Positions 27,235-51,261 of a stretch of DNA of 64,000 nt are shown here, one piece after another. The stretch comes from Gordonia polyisoprenivorans (GTDB lineage: Bacteria; Actinomycetota; Actinomycetes; Mycobacteriales; Mycobacteriaceae), in NCBI RefSeq assembly GCF_017654315.1, contig NZ_CP072203.1:4836001-4900000 (forward strand). Direction: 5' to 3'. The position numbers were made by a program, and so were the translations under genes. Below the pieces are notes generated by a model. That model searched no databases and was not told the DNA's origin. It worked only from the letters and a program-made list of their open reading frames with translations. Numbering within the stretch: position 1 is the first letter of the stretch; every line of letters begins with the position of its first letter.

Positions 27235-28329
27235 GTGCCGCATCATCGATTTTCACGACGGGCGTGGACCCGCAGAATCGCCACCACCGTGGCCGCCGTG
27301 GCCACCGGCGTGGGGGTGGCGATGTCACTCGCGGGCCCGGCCGCCGCAGCCGACCAGCAACAGCAGCTCACCGACTTCATCGCGGCGGGAGCCAAGAAAC
27401 CTGTTGTCGCAGAGACGATTCTGGCGGGACGCAGCTCGTGGTTCACCCCGACCGGCAACGGCCCCCGCCAAGAGGGCTTCCTCCCGGCCTTCGGGTACGG
27501 GCTGACCAATCCCAACATCGCGCCGCCCGGGGCCAACGATTGGTCTTGTAAACCGAAACAGGGTCAGGACCCGGTCGTCCTCGTCCACGGCACGTGGGAG
27601 AACGCGTACAACAACTGGGCGATGCTGTCGCCGGCCCTGAAGTCCGCGGGCTACTGCGTCTACGCGCTGAACTACGGCATCCTGCCGACCCTGCAAGGCG
27701 GCGGGTTGGGCGCACTGCTTCCCGGTGCCTTCGGCACGGGTGACATCGCGCAATCCGGCACGCAGCTCGGCGATTTCGTCACCAAGGTGCTCTCGACCAC
27801 CGGCGCCTCGAAGGTGAACATGGTCGGCCATTCCCAGGGCGGCATCACCGCGCGTCAGTACATCCGCTACGACGGCGGCGCCTCCAAGGTCGCCAACCTC
27901 GTCACCTTGGGCGCCACCAACAACGGCACCTCACTCGACGGAATCGGCACCCTGGGGCGCACCATCAACAACCTCGGCATCGACGTGCTCGGTCCGATCG
28001 CACTGGGCGTCGGCGCATCGGGCATCCAGCAGGTCTACGACTCCCCCTTCATCAAGAATCTCAACAAGGGCGGCGTGTACGCCGTCGGCGATGTGAAGTA
28101 CACGATCGTCGGCAGCCGGTACGACGAGATCACCACGCCGTACCAGTCGACCTTCTTCCCCGCGGGCACCAAGAACACGCGAAATATCGTGCTGCAGAAC
28201 GGGTGCGAGCAGGACACCTCGGACCATCTGTCGTTGAGCTATTCGCCGCGCGCGGTGTCGATCGTCCTCAACGCCTTCGATCCGGCGGTTCCGATCGTGT
28301 GCGCGCCCAACGCCTGGCTCCTCGGCTGA
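27235..28329 (+). CDS. Secreted lipase/esterase (alpha/beta hydrolase)
   Basis: This 364-aa protein has an N-terminal signal peptide (basic RRAWTRR, hydrophobic stretch, then AGPAAAA). The hydrolase domain has an oxyanion-type VVLVHGTW and nucleophile elbow GHSQGG (Ser200), like class 2 bacterial lipases. The Asp and His of the triad are likely in the C-terminal half (TIVGSRYDEITTP and DTSDHLSL). I prefer the GTG at 27235, which has AAGGGG about 6 bp upstream and gives a normal-length signal peptide. An in-frame ATG at 27172 would add 21 residues. It probably cleaves extracellular lipid esters. Confidence 0.88.
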   Translation: MPHHRFSRRAWTRRIATTVAAVATGVGVAMSLAGPAAAADQQQQLTDFIAAGAKKPVVAETILAGRSSWFTPTGNGPRQEGFLPAFGYGLTNPNIAPPGANDWSCKPKQGQDPVVLVHGTWENAYNNWAMLSPALKSAGYCVYALNYGILPTLQGGGLGALLPGAFGTGDIAQSGTQLGDFVTKVLSTTGASKVNMVGHSQGGITARQYIRYDGGASKVANLVTLGATNNGTSLDGIGTLGRTINNLGIDVLGPIALGVGASGIQQVYDSPFIKNLNKGGVYAVGDVKYTIVGSRYDEITTPYQSTFFPAGTKNTRNIVLQNGCEQDTSDHLSLSYSPRAVSIVLNAFDPAVPIVCAPNAWLLG

Positions 28330-28356
28330 CGGCGAGACTCCACTTTCCGGCGAGGT

Positions 28357-28387
28357 GATGCCGCTCCCCATCGGCGGGGGCGGCATT
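28357..28387. terminator. Bidirectional terminator between the lipase gene and aspA
   Basis: ATGCCGC (28358-28364) pairs with GCGGCAT (28380-28386), and inner CCCC pairs with GGGG. It lies in the 106-bp gap between convergent genes. Confidence 0.65.
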
Positions 28388-28435
28388 GCCGTCTGCTCAC
28401 CACACCTCAGAGATTCGGTTTCTCGTCGCCGGTCC

Positions 28436-29860
<1,425 letters not shown>

Positions 29861-29981
29861 CGTCACATTCTCACCTATCTTGCTGTCGGGCTGTCTGACA
29901 ACTCTAGTGTCGTACATTGCTGAGCTATCGTCAACACGTACGACCACCACACACACCGGATCGATCACGGAGGATCACCCG
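29861..29981. promoter_or_regulatory. aspA-gntR divergent control region with FadR-type operator
   Basis: CTGTCTGACAA (29891-29901) fits the FadR-subfamily operator form TNGTNNNACNA at all but the first position. Its core TGTCTGACA is a palindrome. A second dyad, GTCGTAC (29909-29915) and GTACGAC (29938-29944), lies beside it. Both are placed to be bound by the adjacent regulator. Confidence 0.6.
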
Positions 29982-30671
29982 ATGACCAGCAGCTGGGCCG
30001 ACCGCCGGCCCGTCACGACCCGGGTCAGCGCGGCCGAAGCGGTGTTCACCGACCTACGCCAAGCCATCGAGGGTGGTGACCTCCGCGTGGGTGAACGCCT
30101 CCCATCCGAGGCCGCGCTCGGTGAGCGCTACGCGGTGAGTCGATCGGTCGTCCGGGAGGCACTGCGCTCGTGCACGGCTCTCGGCCTCACCGAGACCCGC
30201 ACCGGCCGAGGAACATTCGTGATCAGCAGCACGGTATCGCACGACCTGAAGGTCGGCGACTACACCGCGCGGGAACTCATGGAGGCGCGACCGCACATCG
30301 AGATCCCGGCCGCCGGGTGGGCCGCCGAACGCCACTCCGCCGACGACCTGCGCCAACTCACCGAATTGACGCAGGCCATGGCGGCCGAGTCGGATCAGAC
30401 CGACTGGGTCGCCCTCGACGGACAGTTCCACCTCACGATCGCCCGAGCGAGTGGCAACCGGGTGTTCCAGAAGGCACTCGGCGACATCCGCAATTCACTG
30501 ACGGGTCAGTCGGCCACCCTCAATCTGGCGACCGGACGCATGCGCCGGTCGAACGAGGAACACGAGCGCATCGTCGAGGCCATCGGCTCCGGCGACCGCC
30601 AAGCCGCCGAGCAGGCCATGGCCGATCATCTCGACGCCGTGCAGGTGGCGGTGCGGTCACTGACCCAGTGA
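29982..30671 (+). CDS. GntR-family (FadR/FCD subgroup) transcriptional regulator
   Basis: This 229-aa protein has an N-terminal winged helix of the GntR type (LRVGERLPSEAALGERYAVS then RSVVREALRSCTALGLTETR, about 30-75). A helical FCD effector domain follows (about 95-225), with Asp/His ligand-type residues (LDGQFHLTIARASGNRVF and EEHERIVEAI). The ATG at 29982 has GGAGGA 7 bp upstream. It is divergent from aspA, with a matching FadR-type site between them, so local control of aspA and of itself is the natural inference. The effector is unknown. Confidence 0.88.
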   Translation: MTSSWADRRPVTTRVSAAEAVFTDLRQAIEGGDLRVGERLPSEAALGERYAVSRSVVREALRSCTALGLTETRTGRGTFVISSTVSHDLKVGDYTARELMEARPHIEIPAAGWAAERHSADDLRQLTELTQAMAAESDQTDWVALDGQFHLTIARASGNRVFQKALGDIRNSLTGQSATLNLATGRMRRSNEEHERIVEAIGSGDRQAAEQAMADHLDAVQVAVRSLTQ

Positions 30672-30690
30672 ACTACCCGAAGAACTTCTG

Positions 30691-30718
30691 CTGCAACAGA
30701 TCTCAGAACTTGTTGCAG
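30691..30718. terminator. Bidirectional terminator between gntR and hemophore-like gene
   Basis: CTGCAACA (30691-30698) pairs with TGTTGCAG (30711-30718) around the ends of two convergent genes; it overlaps the last codons of the minus-strand gene. Confidence 0.6.
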
Positions 30719-31116
30719 GTGCGCAACGCCTTCGCCATGGCGTCACGGGTCATCGTGCGCTGCTGTGCGCCGATGCCGTGATCACGCAGGAACGCCATCA
30801 CCGTCGAGCGGACCGGGTGCGCGTGACGATTCTTCTCCCGCAGCGCTTTCCGCTGCTCAGGCGACAGCACGATCATCTCCTCGAAGTGCCGCTTGGCCCG
30901 CGGATGCGAGTTGATCTGCTGCCACAGCGCCGGATCCTCCACGGCGAGCGCCCGTTCCACCTGCATCACCGAACACGTCGTTCCGAACGCCTTCGGCGGT
31001 GGCGGGGGCGTCGGTGCGGCTCCGGCGATACCGGCTCCGCCCGCCCCGACCACACCTGCGATACCGATCCCCGCGACCGCAACCGTCACTCGACGTCGCG
31101 TCGTTGCCAACCCCAT
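30703..31116 (-). CDS. Hemophore-like exported protein
   Basis: This 137-aa protein has a Tat/Sec-like signal (TTRRRVTVAVAGIGIAG...AGAAP) and a Pro-rich start of the mature part. The helical domain (about 45-137) has two cysteines (TTCSVMQVERAL and ALRTCNKF). This matches the mycobacterial heme-binding (MHB, hemophore-related) family, exemplified by Rv0203-like proteins. These secreted proteins bind heme or are structurally related. I chose the second of two close ATGs (31116) because GGAG is 7 bp away there and only 2 bp from the first (31122). A palindrome lies just upstream. Confidence 0.75.
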   Translation of the reverse strand: MGLATTRRRVTVAVAGIGIAGVVGAGGAGIAGAAPTPPPPPKAFGTTCSVMQVERALAVEDPALWQQINSHPRAKRHFEEMIVLSPEQRKALREKNRHAHPVRSTVMAFLRDHGIGAQQRTMTRDAMAKALRTCNKF

Positions 31117-31137
31117 CGACATTCTCCAGCCCCTTCC

Positions 31138-31152
31138 TCGGCACCGTGCCGA
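31138..31152. promoter_or_regulatory. Palindrome upstream of the hemophore-like gene
   Basis: TCGGCACCGTGCCGA is a perfect 7-bp inverted repeat around one base, 22 bp before the chosen start. It could be an operator or a 5'-UTR hairpin. Confidence 0.45.
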
Positions 31153-31286
31153 CCAATAACAGCCGAAGCACACCCAATCGCGAAAGCCTTTGCCGAGGCT
31201 GAGGACAAGCCGTGAGAACACCCCAGTAAGTCTGGGTGCAAGCAACGGTCAAGAGCAGGTCAACGATGTTTGCGACGTTCGTCCGA

Positions 31287-32099
31287 TCAGGTGAAGATCG
31301 CCACCGTCTGGGTGCCGGTCATCACCAGTTGCCCGTCGGCGTCCCAGGCCTCCATCGTCTGGTAGGAGTAGCCACCGCGCGCAACGACGCTCGACGACCG
31401 CAACAAGAACCAACCGGTGGGGTCGACGACCTCGTCGGCGCAGATGTCGATGGACCACATCACGGTACTGATGGGCGCCCAGTCGGAGAATGCCGTCATC
31501 ACTGCAGGCGGCAGGCTGTCACCGAGCGCGACGAGCGCGACGGCCGGATCGACACCCTCGGCATCACGGTGTCGCATCCACCAAAGCACCTCGGGCTCAG
31601 CGGCTTTCGTCACCGGCATCGCGCCGCCGGCGATCCGGCGCTCGAATTGGTCGGTGAAGGTCGGCTGCGGCCCGGGCCGTCCGTCGACGCTTGGGCAATC
31701 CTGCGGGCCGGCGACGTCGGGGCGAGGAATCAGGGTGTGCTCGACGGAGCTGTCACGCGTTCCGGCGAAGATCAGGGTCGATTGTGCCGCAACGGAATCA
31801 CCGCTTCGGGTCTCGACGGCAACGCTCGTCACCGACCGGCCTTCACGGAGTCGTCGCGCCTGCACGTCCAACGTCTCGGTCACCGGAGCGGTGAACGCGA
31901 ACTGCGCGGCCCGCAGGGCAGGCAGCGGCGCGCCGTCGGTCTGCTGGGCGGCCGCGACCACGAGTGCTGCGGTCAACCCGCCGTACGCGGTACGACCCTG
32001 GGTCCAGCCGGCCGGAATCGCGAACTCCAGGGCCGGGTCGAACGCGCGGAGCACCTCGGACAGAGAGGTGCCGCGGGATTCGTTGTCGGTAACCGTCAT
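31287..32099 (-). CDS. Acyl-CoA thioesterase family protein (double hot-dog, TesB-like)
   Basis: This 270-aa protein resembles the TesB/4HBT_3 thioesterase families. The N-terminal hot-dog has GRTAYGGLTAALVVAAAQQ, where the usual H-G-G is replaced by Y-G-G. The C-terminal half has DWAPISTVMWSIDICADE and WFLLRSSSVVARGGYSYQT. Members hydrolyse acyl-CoA in lipid metabolism. The ATG is at 32099. It lies on the same strand as the ribosomal genes but is separated from them by a terminator and a tandem repeat, so it is a separate unit. An inverted repeat lies 10 bp upstream. Confidence 0.85.
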   Translation of the reverse strand: MTVTDNESRGTSLSEVLRAFDPALEFAIPAGWTQGRTAYGGLTAALVVAAAQQTDGAPLPALRAAQFAFTAPVTETLDVQARRLREGRSVTSVAVETRSGDSVAAQSTLIFAGTRDSSVEHTLIPRPDVAGPQDCPSVDGRPGPQPTFTDQFERRIAGGAMPVTKAAEPEVLWWMRHRDAEGVDPAVALVALGDSLPPAVMTAFSDWAPISTVMWSIDICADEVVDPTGWFLLRSSSVVARGGYSYQTMEAWDADGQLVMTGTQTVAIFT

Positions 32100-32108
32100 G
32101 CGGTCATT

Positions 32109-32126
32109 CTATGCAGGAGTGCATAG
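32109..32126. promoter_or_regulatory. Inverted repeat upstream of the thioesterase gene
   Basis: CTATGCA (32109-32115) and TGCATAG (32120-32126) form a perfect dyad with a 4-nt centre, 10 bp before the start codon. It is probably an operator for an unlinked TetR- or MarR-type regulator. Confidence 0.5.
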
Positions 32127-32260
32127 TCGGGTCGAGCGGGGTCCGATGCGGCCGGGGAGCGCTCAGCGCCAGGTGCGGGTCGGAACGAATCCGGCGTTGG
32201 CGCACGAGGTCTCGAGGTTCGGCGCTGGCGCGCCTCTCACCTCGACCACCGATCAATGGG

Positions 32261-32386
32261 GCGCTGTCGGCGAGAAGTAGAGCGCGGTCGGCGGGAGGAA
32301 GAGCGCGGTCGGCGAGATAGAGGGCGCTGTCGACGAGAGGTAGAGCGCCGTCGGCGAGAAAGAGGGCGCCGTCGGCGAGAGCACGA
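32261..32386. repeat. Tandem repeat, six 21-bp units
   Basis: Six consecutive units of exactly 21 bp begin at 32261, 32282, 32303, 32324, 32345 and 32366. Each begins GCGC(T/G/C)GTCG(G/A)CG, followed by a variable purine-rich tail such as AGAAGTAGA or AGATAGAGG. Because 21 is a multiple of 3 the repeat is open in several frames, but no start or ribosome site supports translation. Confidence 0.9.
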
Positions 32387-32420
32387 CGACCCCGCCTCGC
32401 GGTGAGGGAGACGGGGTCGT
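32386..32420 (-). terminator. Terminator of the rplN-rplX-rplE-rpsN operon
   Basis: ACGACCCCG (32386-32394) pairs perfectly with CGGGGTCGT (32412-32420). Inner CTC/GAG pairing is possible. It lies 41 bp beyond the rpsN stop on the minus strand and has no U-tract. Confidence 0.75.
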
Positions 32421-32460
32421 TGTGAGGTGTTGTGCCGCCGGTGATGTCACCGGCGGGAAG

Positions 32461-32646
32461 TCACCAGCTCGACTTCTGCACGCCCGGCAGCTCGCCGGCG
32501 TGTGCCATCTCGCGCAGGCACACGCGGCACAGGCCGAACTTGCGGTACACCGAGTGCGGGCGACCGCACTTGTTGCACCGGGTGTAGGCGCGCACGGCGA
32601 ACTTGGGCTTCTTGTTGGCCTTGTTGATCAGAGCCTTCTTGGCCAT
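32461..32646 (-). CDS. rpsN: 30S ribosomal protein S14 type Z
   Basis: This 61-aa protein is the short zinc-binding form of S14, with two CxxC pairs (RCNKCGRPH and CRVCLRE; Cys24, 27, 40, 43). It is the last gene of a four-gene ribosomal operon here, directly followed by a terminator. In most bacteria rpsH follows; it is not found downstream in this window. The zinc-dependent form is the housekeeping version. Confidence 0.97.
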   Translation of the reverse strand: MAKKALINKANKKPKFAVRAYTRCNKCGRPHSVYRKFGLCRVCLREMAHAGELPGVQKSSW

Positions 32647-32647
32647 C

Positions 32648-33226
32648 TCAGTTGTCCTTCGCGTTGTTGTCCTTGAACGGGAAGCCCAGCGCGCGAAGCA
32701 GTGCGCGGCCTTCGTCGTCCGTGGTGGCCGAGGTGACGACGGTGATGTCCATACCGCGCGGCCGGTCGATGTTGTCGATGTTGATCTCGTGGAACATCGA
32801 CTGCTCGTTGAGACCGAAGGTGTAGTTGCCGTTGCCGTCGAACTGACGGTCGCTCAGACCGCGGAAGTCGCGGATACGGGGCAGCGCGATCGACACGAGA
32901 CGGTCGAGGAACTCCCACATCCGGTCGCCGCGCAGGGTCACGCGGGCACCGATCGGCATGCCCTCGCGCAGCTTGAACTGTGCGATGGACTTGCGGGCGC
33001 GACGGATCTCCGGCTTCTGGCCGGTGATCAGCGCGAGGTCGGCGACTGCGCCGTTGATGAGCTTGGCGTCGCGGGCGGCGTCACCGACACCCATGTTCAC
33101 CACGACCTTGACCACGCCGGGGATCTGCATGACGTTGGCGTAGTCGAATTCTTTGTTCAGCGCGTCCTTGATCTCGGCACGGTAGCGCTGCTTCAGCCGA
33201 GGCTGGACCTTTTCAGTGGTGGTCAT
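32648..33226 (-). CDS. rplE: 50S ribosomal protein L5
   Basis: This 192-aa protein is a full-length L5, recognised from [33 protein letters not shown] N-terminal sequence (here [12 protein letters not shown]) and [18 protein letters not shown] near the C-terminus. It binds 5S rRNA. It starts 1 bp after rplX's stop region and is followed within 1 bp by rpsN. Confidence 0.97.
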   Translation of the reverse strand: MTTTEKVQPRLKQRYRAEIKDALNKEFDYANVMQIPGVVKVVVNMGVGDAARDAKLINGAVADLALITGQKPEIRRARKSIAQFKLREGMPIGARVTLRGDRMWEFLDRLVSIALPRIRDFRGLSDRQFDGNGNYTFGLNEQSMFHEINIDNIDRPRGMDITVVTSATTDDEGRALLRALGFPFKDNNAKDN

Positions 33227-33227
33227 C

Positions 33228-33545
33228 TCAGATGTCCTTCCCGGTCTTGCGCGAGATCCGGACCTTCTTGCCGGTCTCCTCGTCGACGCGGTAGCCGACG
33301 CGGGTCGGGTTGCCGTCGGAGTCCACGACCATCACGTTCGACACGTGGATGGGGGCTTCCTGCGTGACGATGCCGCCCGAGGCCGCGCCACGCTCGTTGG
33401 CCGAGGCGGCGGTGTGCTTCTTGATACGGTTCACGCCCTCGACGAGGACACGCTCACGCTGCGGGTAGGCCTCGATGACCTTGCCCTTGGCGCCCTTGTC
33501 CTTGCCCGAGATGACGATCACGGTGTCACCTTTGTGCACCTTCAT
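33228..33545 (-). CDS. rplX: 50S ribosomal protein L24
   Basis: This 105-aa protein is a complete L24 with the KOW motif at its start ([20 protein letters not shown]) and [10 protein letters not shown]24 starts large-subunit assembly by binding the 5' end of 23S rRNA. It has 1-bp spacing to both neighbours. Confidence 0.97.
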   Translation of the reverse strand: MKVHKGDTVIVISGKDKGAKGKVIEAYPQRERVLVEGVNRIKKHTAASANERGAASGGIVTQEAPIHVSNVMVVDSDGNPTRVGYRVDEETGKKVRISRKTGKDI

Positions 33546-33546
33546 G

Positions 33547-33915
33547 TCAGATCACCTCCGGTGCCAGCGACACGATCTTCATGAACTTCTTCTCACGCAG
33601 CTCGCGGCCGACCGGGCCGAAGATGCGGGTACCGCGGGGGTCGCTCTCACCTTTGAGGATGACGGCGGCGTTCTCGTCGAAACGGATGTAGCTTCCGTCC
33701 GGACGGCGGCGCTCCTTGGTGGTGCGCACGATGACCGCCTTGACGACCTCGCCCTTCTTGATGTTGCCACCGGGGATGGCGTCCTTGACAGTGGCGACAA
33801 TGGTGTCGCCGATGCCGGCGTAGCGCCGCGACGAGCCGCCCAGCACGCGGATGCACAAGATTTCCTTGGCTCCCGTGTTATCGGCGACCCGCAGGCGAGA
33901 CTCCTGCTGAATCAT
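33547..33915 (-). CDS. rplN: 50S ribosomal protein L14
   Basis: This 122-aa complete L14 begins [20 protein letters not shown] and contains [19 protein letters not shown]. The ATG at 33915 has AAGGAGAG 7 bp upstream; the longer open frame to 34269 has no support. As the first gene of the operon it has its promoter in the gap to the NRPS gene. In mycobacteria too, rplN opens the spc operon apart from the S10 operon. Confidence 0.97.
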   Translation of the reverse strand: MIQQESRLRVADNTGAKEILCIRVLGGSSRRYAGIGDTIVATVKDAIPGGNIKKGEVVKAVIVRTTKERRRPDGSYIRFDENAAVILKGESDPRGTRIFGPVGRELREKKFMKIVSLAPEVI

Positions 33916-34376
33916 TCGATTCTCTCCTTGACCTGGATGTCGTCGACACGCCGAATCCACTGGTGCGGATCTGGCGTATCTGTGCGCCGGATTTCCGACC
34001 CGACGCACACGGCCTGTTGCCATCGGACACACGCCTGCCTGGGCTTTTCCGCCGTCAGCGGGCCTTCCCAGTGGGTTCACGAGCCGATTCGCGGCGCTCA
34101 CGCACCGCAGGCAACCCGTCCAGTGTAGGTGAAACCGCAGGTGGGAACCAAATCCTCGGCGCTGCCCGTACCCGCGGAGCGTGCGATGGGGTTTCGTCGG
34201 CCGGGCATCCGGGCAATGCCTGGCCCGGGCGTCGGGGGCGTGGGGACCACCGGCAGTGACGGGGAACACACGATCTCACGCGATCTGGACCCATCTACGC
34301 CCATCTGCCGCCCGAAGTCCCTGCCGAGCCACACCCGGCACCGCACCGACTCCGGTTCACGCCAAGGAGGCACCTC
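33916..34376. promoter_or_regulatory. 461-bp divergent region between rplN and NRPS 1
   Basis: There is no credible gene here. It should hold the strong rplN promoter (leftward) and the NRPS promoter (rightward). I looked for an IdeR/DmdR-type iron box on the NRPS side and found no convincing match. AAGGAGG at 34364-34370 is the NRPS ribosome site. Confidence 0.5.
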
Positions 34377-48317
<13,941 letters not shown>

Positions 48318-48381
48318 TGCGGCGGCCACCACCGCCATCGGTCGAGAGTCCACACGAATCACACGAGATGGGAGCATCACG

Positions 48382-48636
48382 ATGACCAACCCGTTCGACG
48401 ACACCGACGGGGTCTTCTCCGTCCTGGTCAACCACGAGAACCAGCATTCGCTGTGGCCGGATTTCGCGCCGATCCCGCAGGGATGGCAGCAGGTCTACGG
48501 ACCCGACGGACACGACGCCTGCCTGGCTTACGTCGAGGACCACTGGCACGACATGCGGCCGGCGAGCCTGATCGCCGCGATGGGTGAGGCGCCCGACGCC
48601 CACCGAACCGGGAGGATCCAGGATGGGACGGCATAG
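48382..48636 (+). CDS. MbtH-like protein, partner of NRPS 1
   Basis: This 84-aa protein has the MbtH signature [19 protein letters not shown] and the C-terminal [12 protein letters not shown]. MbtH proteins bind NRPS adenylation domains and are needed for their folding or activity. It follows the NRPS stop by 64 bp and overlaps the ABC transporter gene by 14 bp, so synthesis and export are co-expressed. It has seven more residues at the C-terminus than the second MbtH in this window. Confidence 0.95.
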   Translation: MTNPFDDTDGVFSVLVNHENQHSLWPDFAPIPQGWQQVYGPDGHDACLAYVEDHWHDMRPASLIAAMGEAPDAHRTGRIQDGTA

Positions 48637-49762
48637 CATGGCCGGCGGATTCGACCCCGACCTCAGTTCCTCACATCCCGGCGCGACCGACCCGATCACC
48701 GAGCGCCTACCCACCACCGGCTCGGCTCCGGCGCTGGAATTGACCGGTGTGACAAAGACATTCAGCTCCGGTCCGTTCGGGCGCGGACGAAAGGTGCGGG
48801 CCCTCGACGGCCTCGATCTGACCGTGCCCGCCGGGACGGTCCACGCGCTGCTCGGCCCCAACGGTGCGGGCAAGACGACAACCGTCCGCGCCGTCGCGAC
48901 ACTGATGCGCCCGGATTCCGGCTCGGTGAAGGTGTGCGGCCTCGACGCGCTCGCCGACCCGGGGGCCGTCCGCGACATCATCGGGGTGTCGGGTCAGTAC
49001 GCCGCCGTCGACGGGACGCTCACCGGCTTCGAGAACCTGCGCATGGTCGCCCAGCTCTACGGACATTCGCGCCGCGACGCGAGCGAGCGGGCACGCGCAC
49101 TGATCAACGATCTGGATCTCGACGCCGCGGCCGATCGTCCGATGCGTACCTACTCCGGCGGTATGCGACGTCGCCTCGACCTCGCCGGTGCGCTCATCAA
49201 CGATCCGAAGCTGATCATCCTCGATGAGCCCACCACCGGTCTCGACCCCCGCGGCCGGCGCCAGATCTGGGAGGTCATCGGCGAGCAGGTCGCCACCGGG
49301 ACGACGGTGCTGCTGACCACCCAGTACCTCGAGGAGGCCGACGAACTCGCCGACCGGATCACCGTGATCGATCACGGCACGATCCGCGCGCAGGGCACCG
49401 CGACCGAGCTCAAGGAGACCACCGCACCGGCGATCCTCACCGTCGAGGTCGCCCCGCATCACGATCGGCACGATCGGGGCAGCGGCACCGCCACCGAGGT
49501 CATCGCGACCACGCTGGCCGAGGTCGGTCTCGGCATGCCCGAGCGGATCGACGACGTGCGCTGGTCGGTACCGGTTGCCGGCGGAACGCGCAGTGCGGTC
49601 GCCGCGGTACGGATCTGCGGCGAGTTCGGGATCGAGATCGTCGACGCCTCGGTGAGCACCCCCACCCTCGACGACGTCTTCCTCCGGCTGACCGGTCGCG
49701 TCGCCGCCGACCCGCCGGCAAGCGAGGACCCACAACGATTGGAGCCCAGCGATGTTCGCTGA
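48623..49762 (+). CDS. ABC transporter ATP-binding protein, DrrA type
   Basis: This 379-aa protein has Walker [11 protein letters not shown], signature [12 protein letters not shown], Walker [14 protein letters not shown] and the H-loop region ([13 protein letters not shown]). The C-terminal extension is typical of daunorubicin-resistance DrrA proteins. I chose ATG 48623 because GGGAGG is 7 bp upstream; an ATG at 48638 is also possible. It overlaps the mbtH stop and, by 11 bp, the permease gene. With the next gene it should export the NRPS 1 product. Confidence 0.93.
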   Translation: MGRHSMAGGFDPDLSSSHPGATDPITERLPTTGSAPALELTGVTKTFSSGPFGRGRKVRALDGLDLTVPAGTVHALLGPNGAGKTTTVRAVATLMRPDSGSVKVCGLDALADPGAVRDIIGVSGQYAAVDGTLTGFENLRMVAQLYGHSRRDASERARALINDLDLDAAADRPMRTYSGGMRRRLDLAGALINDPKLIILDEPTTGLDPRGRRQIWEVIGEQVATGTTVLLTTQYLEEADELADRITVIDHGTIRAQGTATELKETTAPAILTVEVAPHHDRHDRGSGTATEVIATTLAEVGLGMPERIDDVRWSVPVAGGTRSAVAAVRICGEFGIEIVDASVSTPTLDDVFLRLTGRVAADPPASEDPQRLEPSDVR

Positions 49763-50534
49763 CACCGCAGTCCTGGTCGAACGAAACCTGCTGACCGTCA
49801 AACGCATCCCGACCCTGCTGCTCTCGGCGACCGTGCAGCCGTTGATGTTCGTGGTGCTCTTCGCCTATGTCTTCGGCGCCACCCTCGGCGGAGCCCCCTA
49901 CCGGGAGTTCCTGATGGCCGGCATCTTCACCCAGACCGTCGTCTTCAACGCCGCCTTCACCACCGTTGGCCTGGCCGGTGACATGTCCGGGGGCATCGTC
50001 GATCGTCTCCGGTCGCTGCCGATGTCACGCATCGGGGTGATCGCCGCACGTGTCGGTTCGGACATGCTGCTCGGCGCCATCGGACTCGCGGTCATGGTGG
50101 CCAGTGGTCTGGCCATCGGCTGGCGGGTCCGCGGCAGCGCCGGCGACGCGGTGATCGCATTCGCCGTGATCGCCTTGTTCGCCCTGGCGATGGCCTGGAT
50201 CGGCGCGGTCAGCGGCCTGGCCGCACCGAATGTGGAAGTGGCCCAGAGCATCGGGTTCCTGTGGATGTTCCCGGTGACGTTCCTCTCCAGTGCGTTCATC
50301 TCCGCACAGAGTCTGCCGGGACCGCTGCGCGCGATCGCCGAATGGAATCCGGTGACCGCGGTGGCGACGATGGAACGCGAGAAGTTCGGCAACAGTGCGC
50401 CGCCGGATTTCCCGGCCCCGTCCGGATGGGTCGCCGACCACACCCTGGGGTACTCGATCGGCGCCAGCCTGGTGATCCTCGCGGTGTGCGTGCCGGTGTC
50501 GTTGCTGCTCTACCGCCGTTCGACGAGTCGGTAA
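49752..50534 (+). CDS. ABC-2 type permease, DrrB type
   Basis: This 260-aa membrane protein has about six hydrophobic segments and the DrrB/ABC-2 pattern (VQPLMFVVLFAYVFGATLGG near the N-terminus, then LRSLPMSRIGVIAARVGSDM). It ends with a hydrophobic helix and Arg/Ser tail. It overlaps the ATPase gene by 11 bp and is the last gene of the NRPS 1 unit. Function as the exporter of the peptide is inferred from position. Confidence 0.92.
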   Translation: MFADTAVLVERNLLTVKRIPTLLLSATVQPLMFVVLFAYVFGATLGGAPYREFLMAGIFTQTVVFNAAFTTVGLAGDMSGGIVDRLRSLPMSRIGVIAARVGSDMLLGAIGLAVMVASGLAIGWRVRGSAGDAVIAFAVIALFALAMAWIGAVSGLAAPNVEVAQSIGFLWMFPVTFLSSAFISAQSLPGPLRAIAEWNPVTAVATMEREKFGNSAPPDFPAPSGWVADHTLGYSIGASLVILAVCVPVSLLLYRRSTSR

Positions 50535-50568
50535 CGACTCATGATCAATCGACAGGGATCGTGACACC

Positions 50569-51261
50569 ATGCTGATCGGACATGTCTACCGTGGAGGGGT
50601 GCCACCCTCCACCGATGACACGTCGCCGCCACACCGCGAGCCCGACACCCACGAGCGCCGCGGATTCATCGACGCGCCTCGCCATGACCTTTCCCTGCCC
50701 GACGATTCCGATACCTCGATGCGTGCGCTGCTCGAGGCGTCGGCGCTCGGCGACCGGGCATCCTTCGCCCGGCTCTACGACCTGACCAACGCCCGGATCT
50801 ACGGTCTGGTGCTACGCGTGATCCGGGATGCCAACTATGCCGAGGAGGTCGTCCAGGAGGCGTACCTGCAGTACTGGCAGAAGGCGTCGACCTATCGGCC
50901 CGAACGCGGGTCGGTGATCACCTGGATGATGACCATCGCCCACCGGCGTGCGATCGATCGGGTGCGTACCGAGGATCTGCAACGACGCCGGGTCACCGAG
51001 GCCGGCGTGGCGCAGGCATCGGTCTCCGATCCCCTGCCGCTCGAGGTGGTCGTCGACCGTGAGGAAACCCGGACGTTGCGGACCTGTCTCGACGATCTCA
51101 CCGAACTGCAGCGCTCCAGCATCGAGATGTCCTACTTCAACGGCCTGACCTATCCCGAGGTGGCCGCCCGCACCGACACCCCGCTGCCGACCATCAAGTC
51201 GCGCATGCGGGACGGGCTGCGGCGGCTGCGTGACTGCCTGCGAGGACGCGGCCATGCCTGA
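50569..51261 (+). CDS. sigK: ECF sigma factor, SigK-like
   Basis: This 230-aa ECF sigma factor has region 2 (ASFARLYDLTNARIYGLVLR and EEVVQEAYLQYWQKA) and region 4 (LQRSSIEMSYFNGLTYPEVA), preceded by about 45 disordered residues. It overlaps by 8 bp a gene for an RskA-type anti-sigma factor, the SigK/RskA arrangement of mycobacteria. The start is uncertain: the ATG at 50569 has only a distant GGGA, and an in-frame GTG at 50599 or ATG at 50719 would remove disordered residues. The symbol is by resemblance; another ECF19-type sigma factor is possible. Confidence 0.82.
   Translation: MLIGHVYRGGVPPSTDDTSPPHREPDTHERRGFIDAPRHDLSLPDDSDTSMRALLEASALGDRASFARLYDLTNARIYGLVLRVIRDANYAEEVVQEAYLQYWQKASTYRPERGSVITWMMTIAHRRAIDRVRTEDLQRRRVTEAGVAQASVSDPLPLEVVVDREETRTLRTCLDDLTELQRSSIEMSYFNGLTYPEVAARTDTPLPTIKSRMRDGLRRLRDCLRGRGHA

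Larger units (their letters stand above)
32100..32460. other. 361-bp intergenic region downstream of rpsN
   Basis: There is no credible gene in this region. It holds the thioesterase operator (32109-32126), a 6 x 21-bp tandem repeat (32261-32386) and the rpsN terminator (32386-32420). A minus-strand frame through the repeat (STAPSISPTALFLPPTALYF) is repeat-derived and lacks support. Confidence 0.7.

Noticed and set aside
32253..32450. Minus-strand 65-aa frame with heptad-like repeats (STAPSISPTAL)
   Set aside because: It is generated by the 21-bp tandem repeat and rpsN terminator, with no ribosome site.
33916..34376. AGGTGAAACC near 34127 as a possible iron box for NRPS 1
   Set aside because: Too few positions match the 19-bp IdeR consensus.
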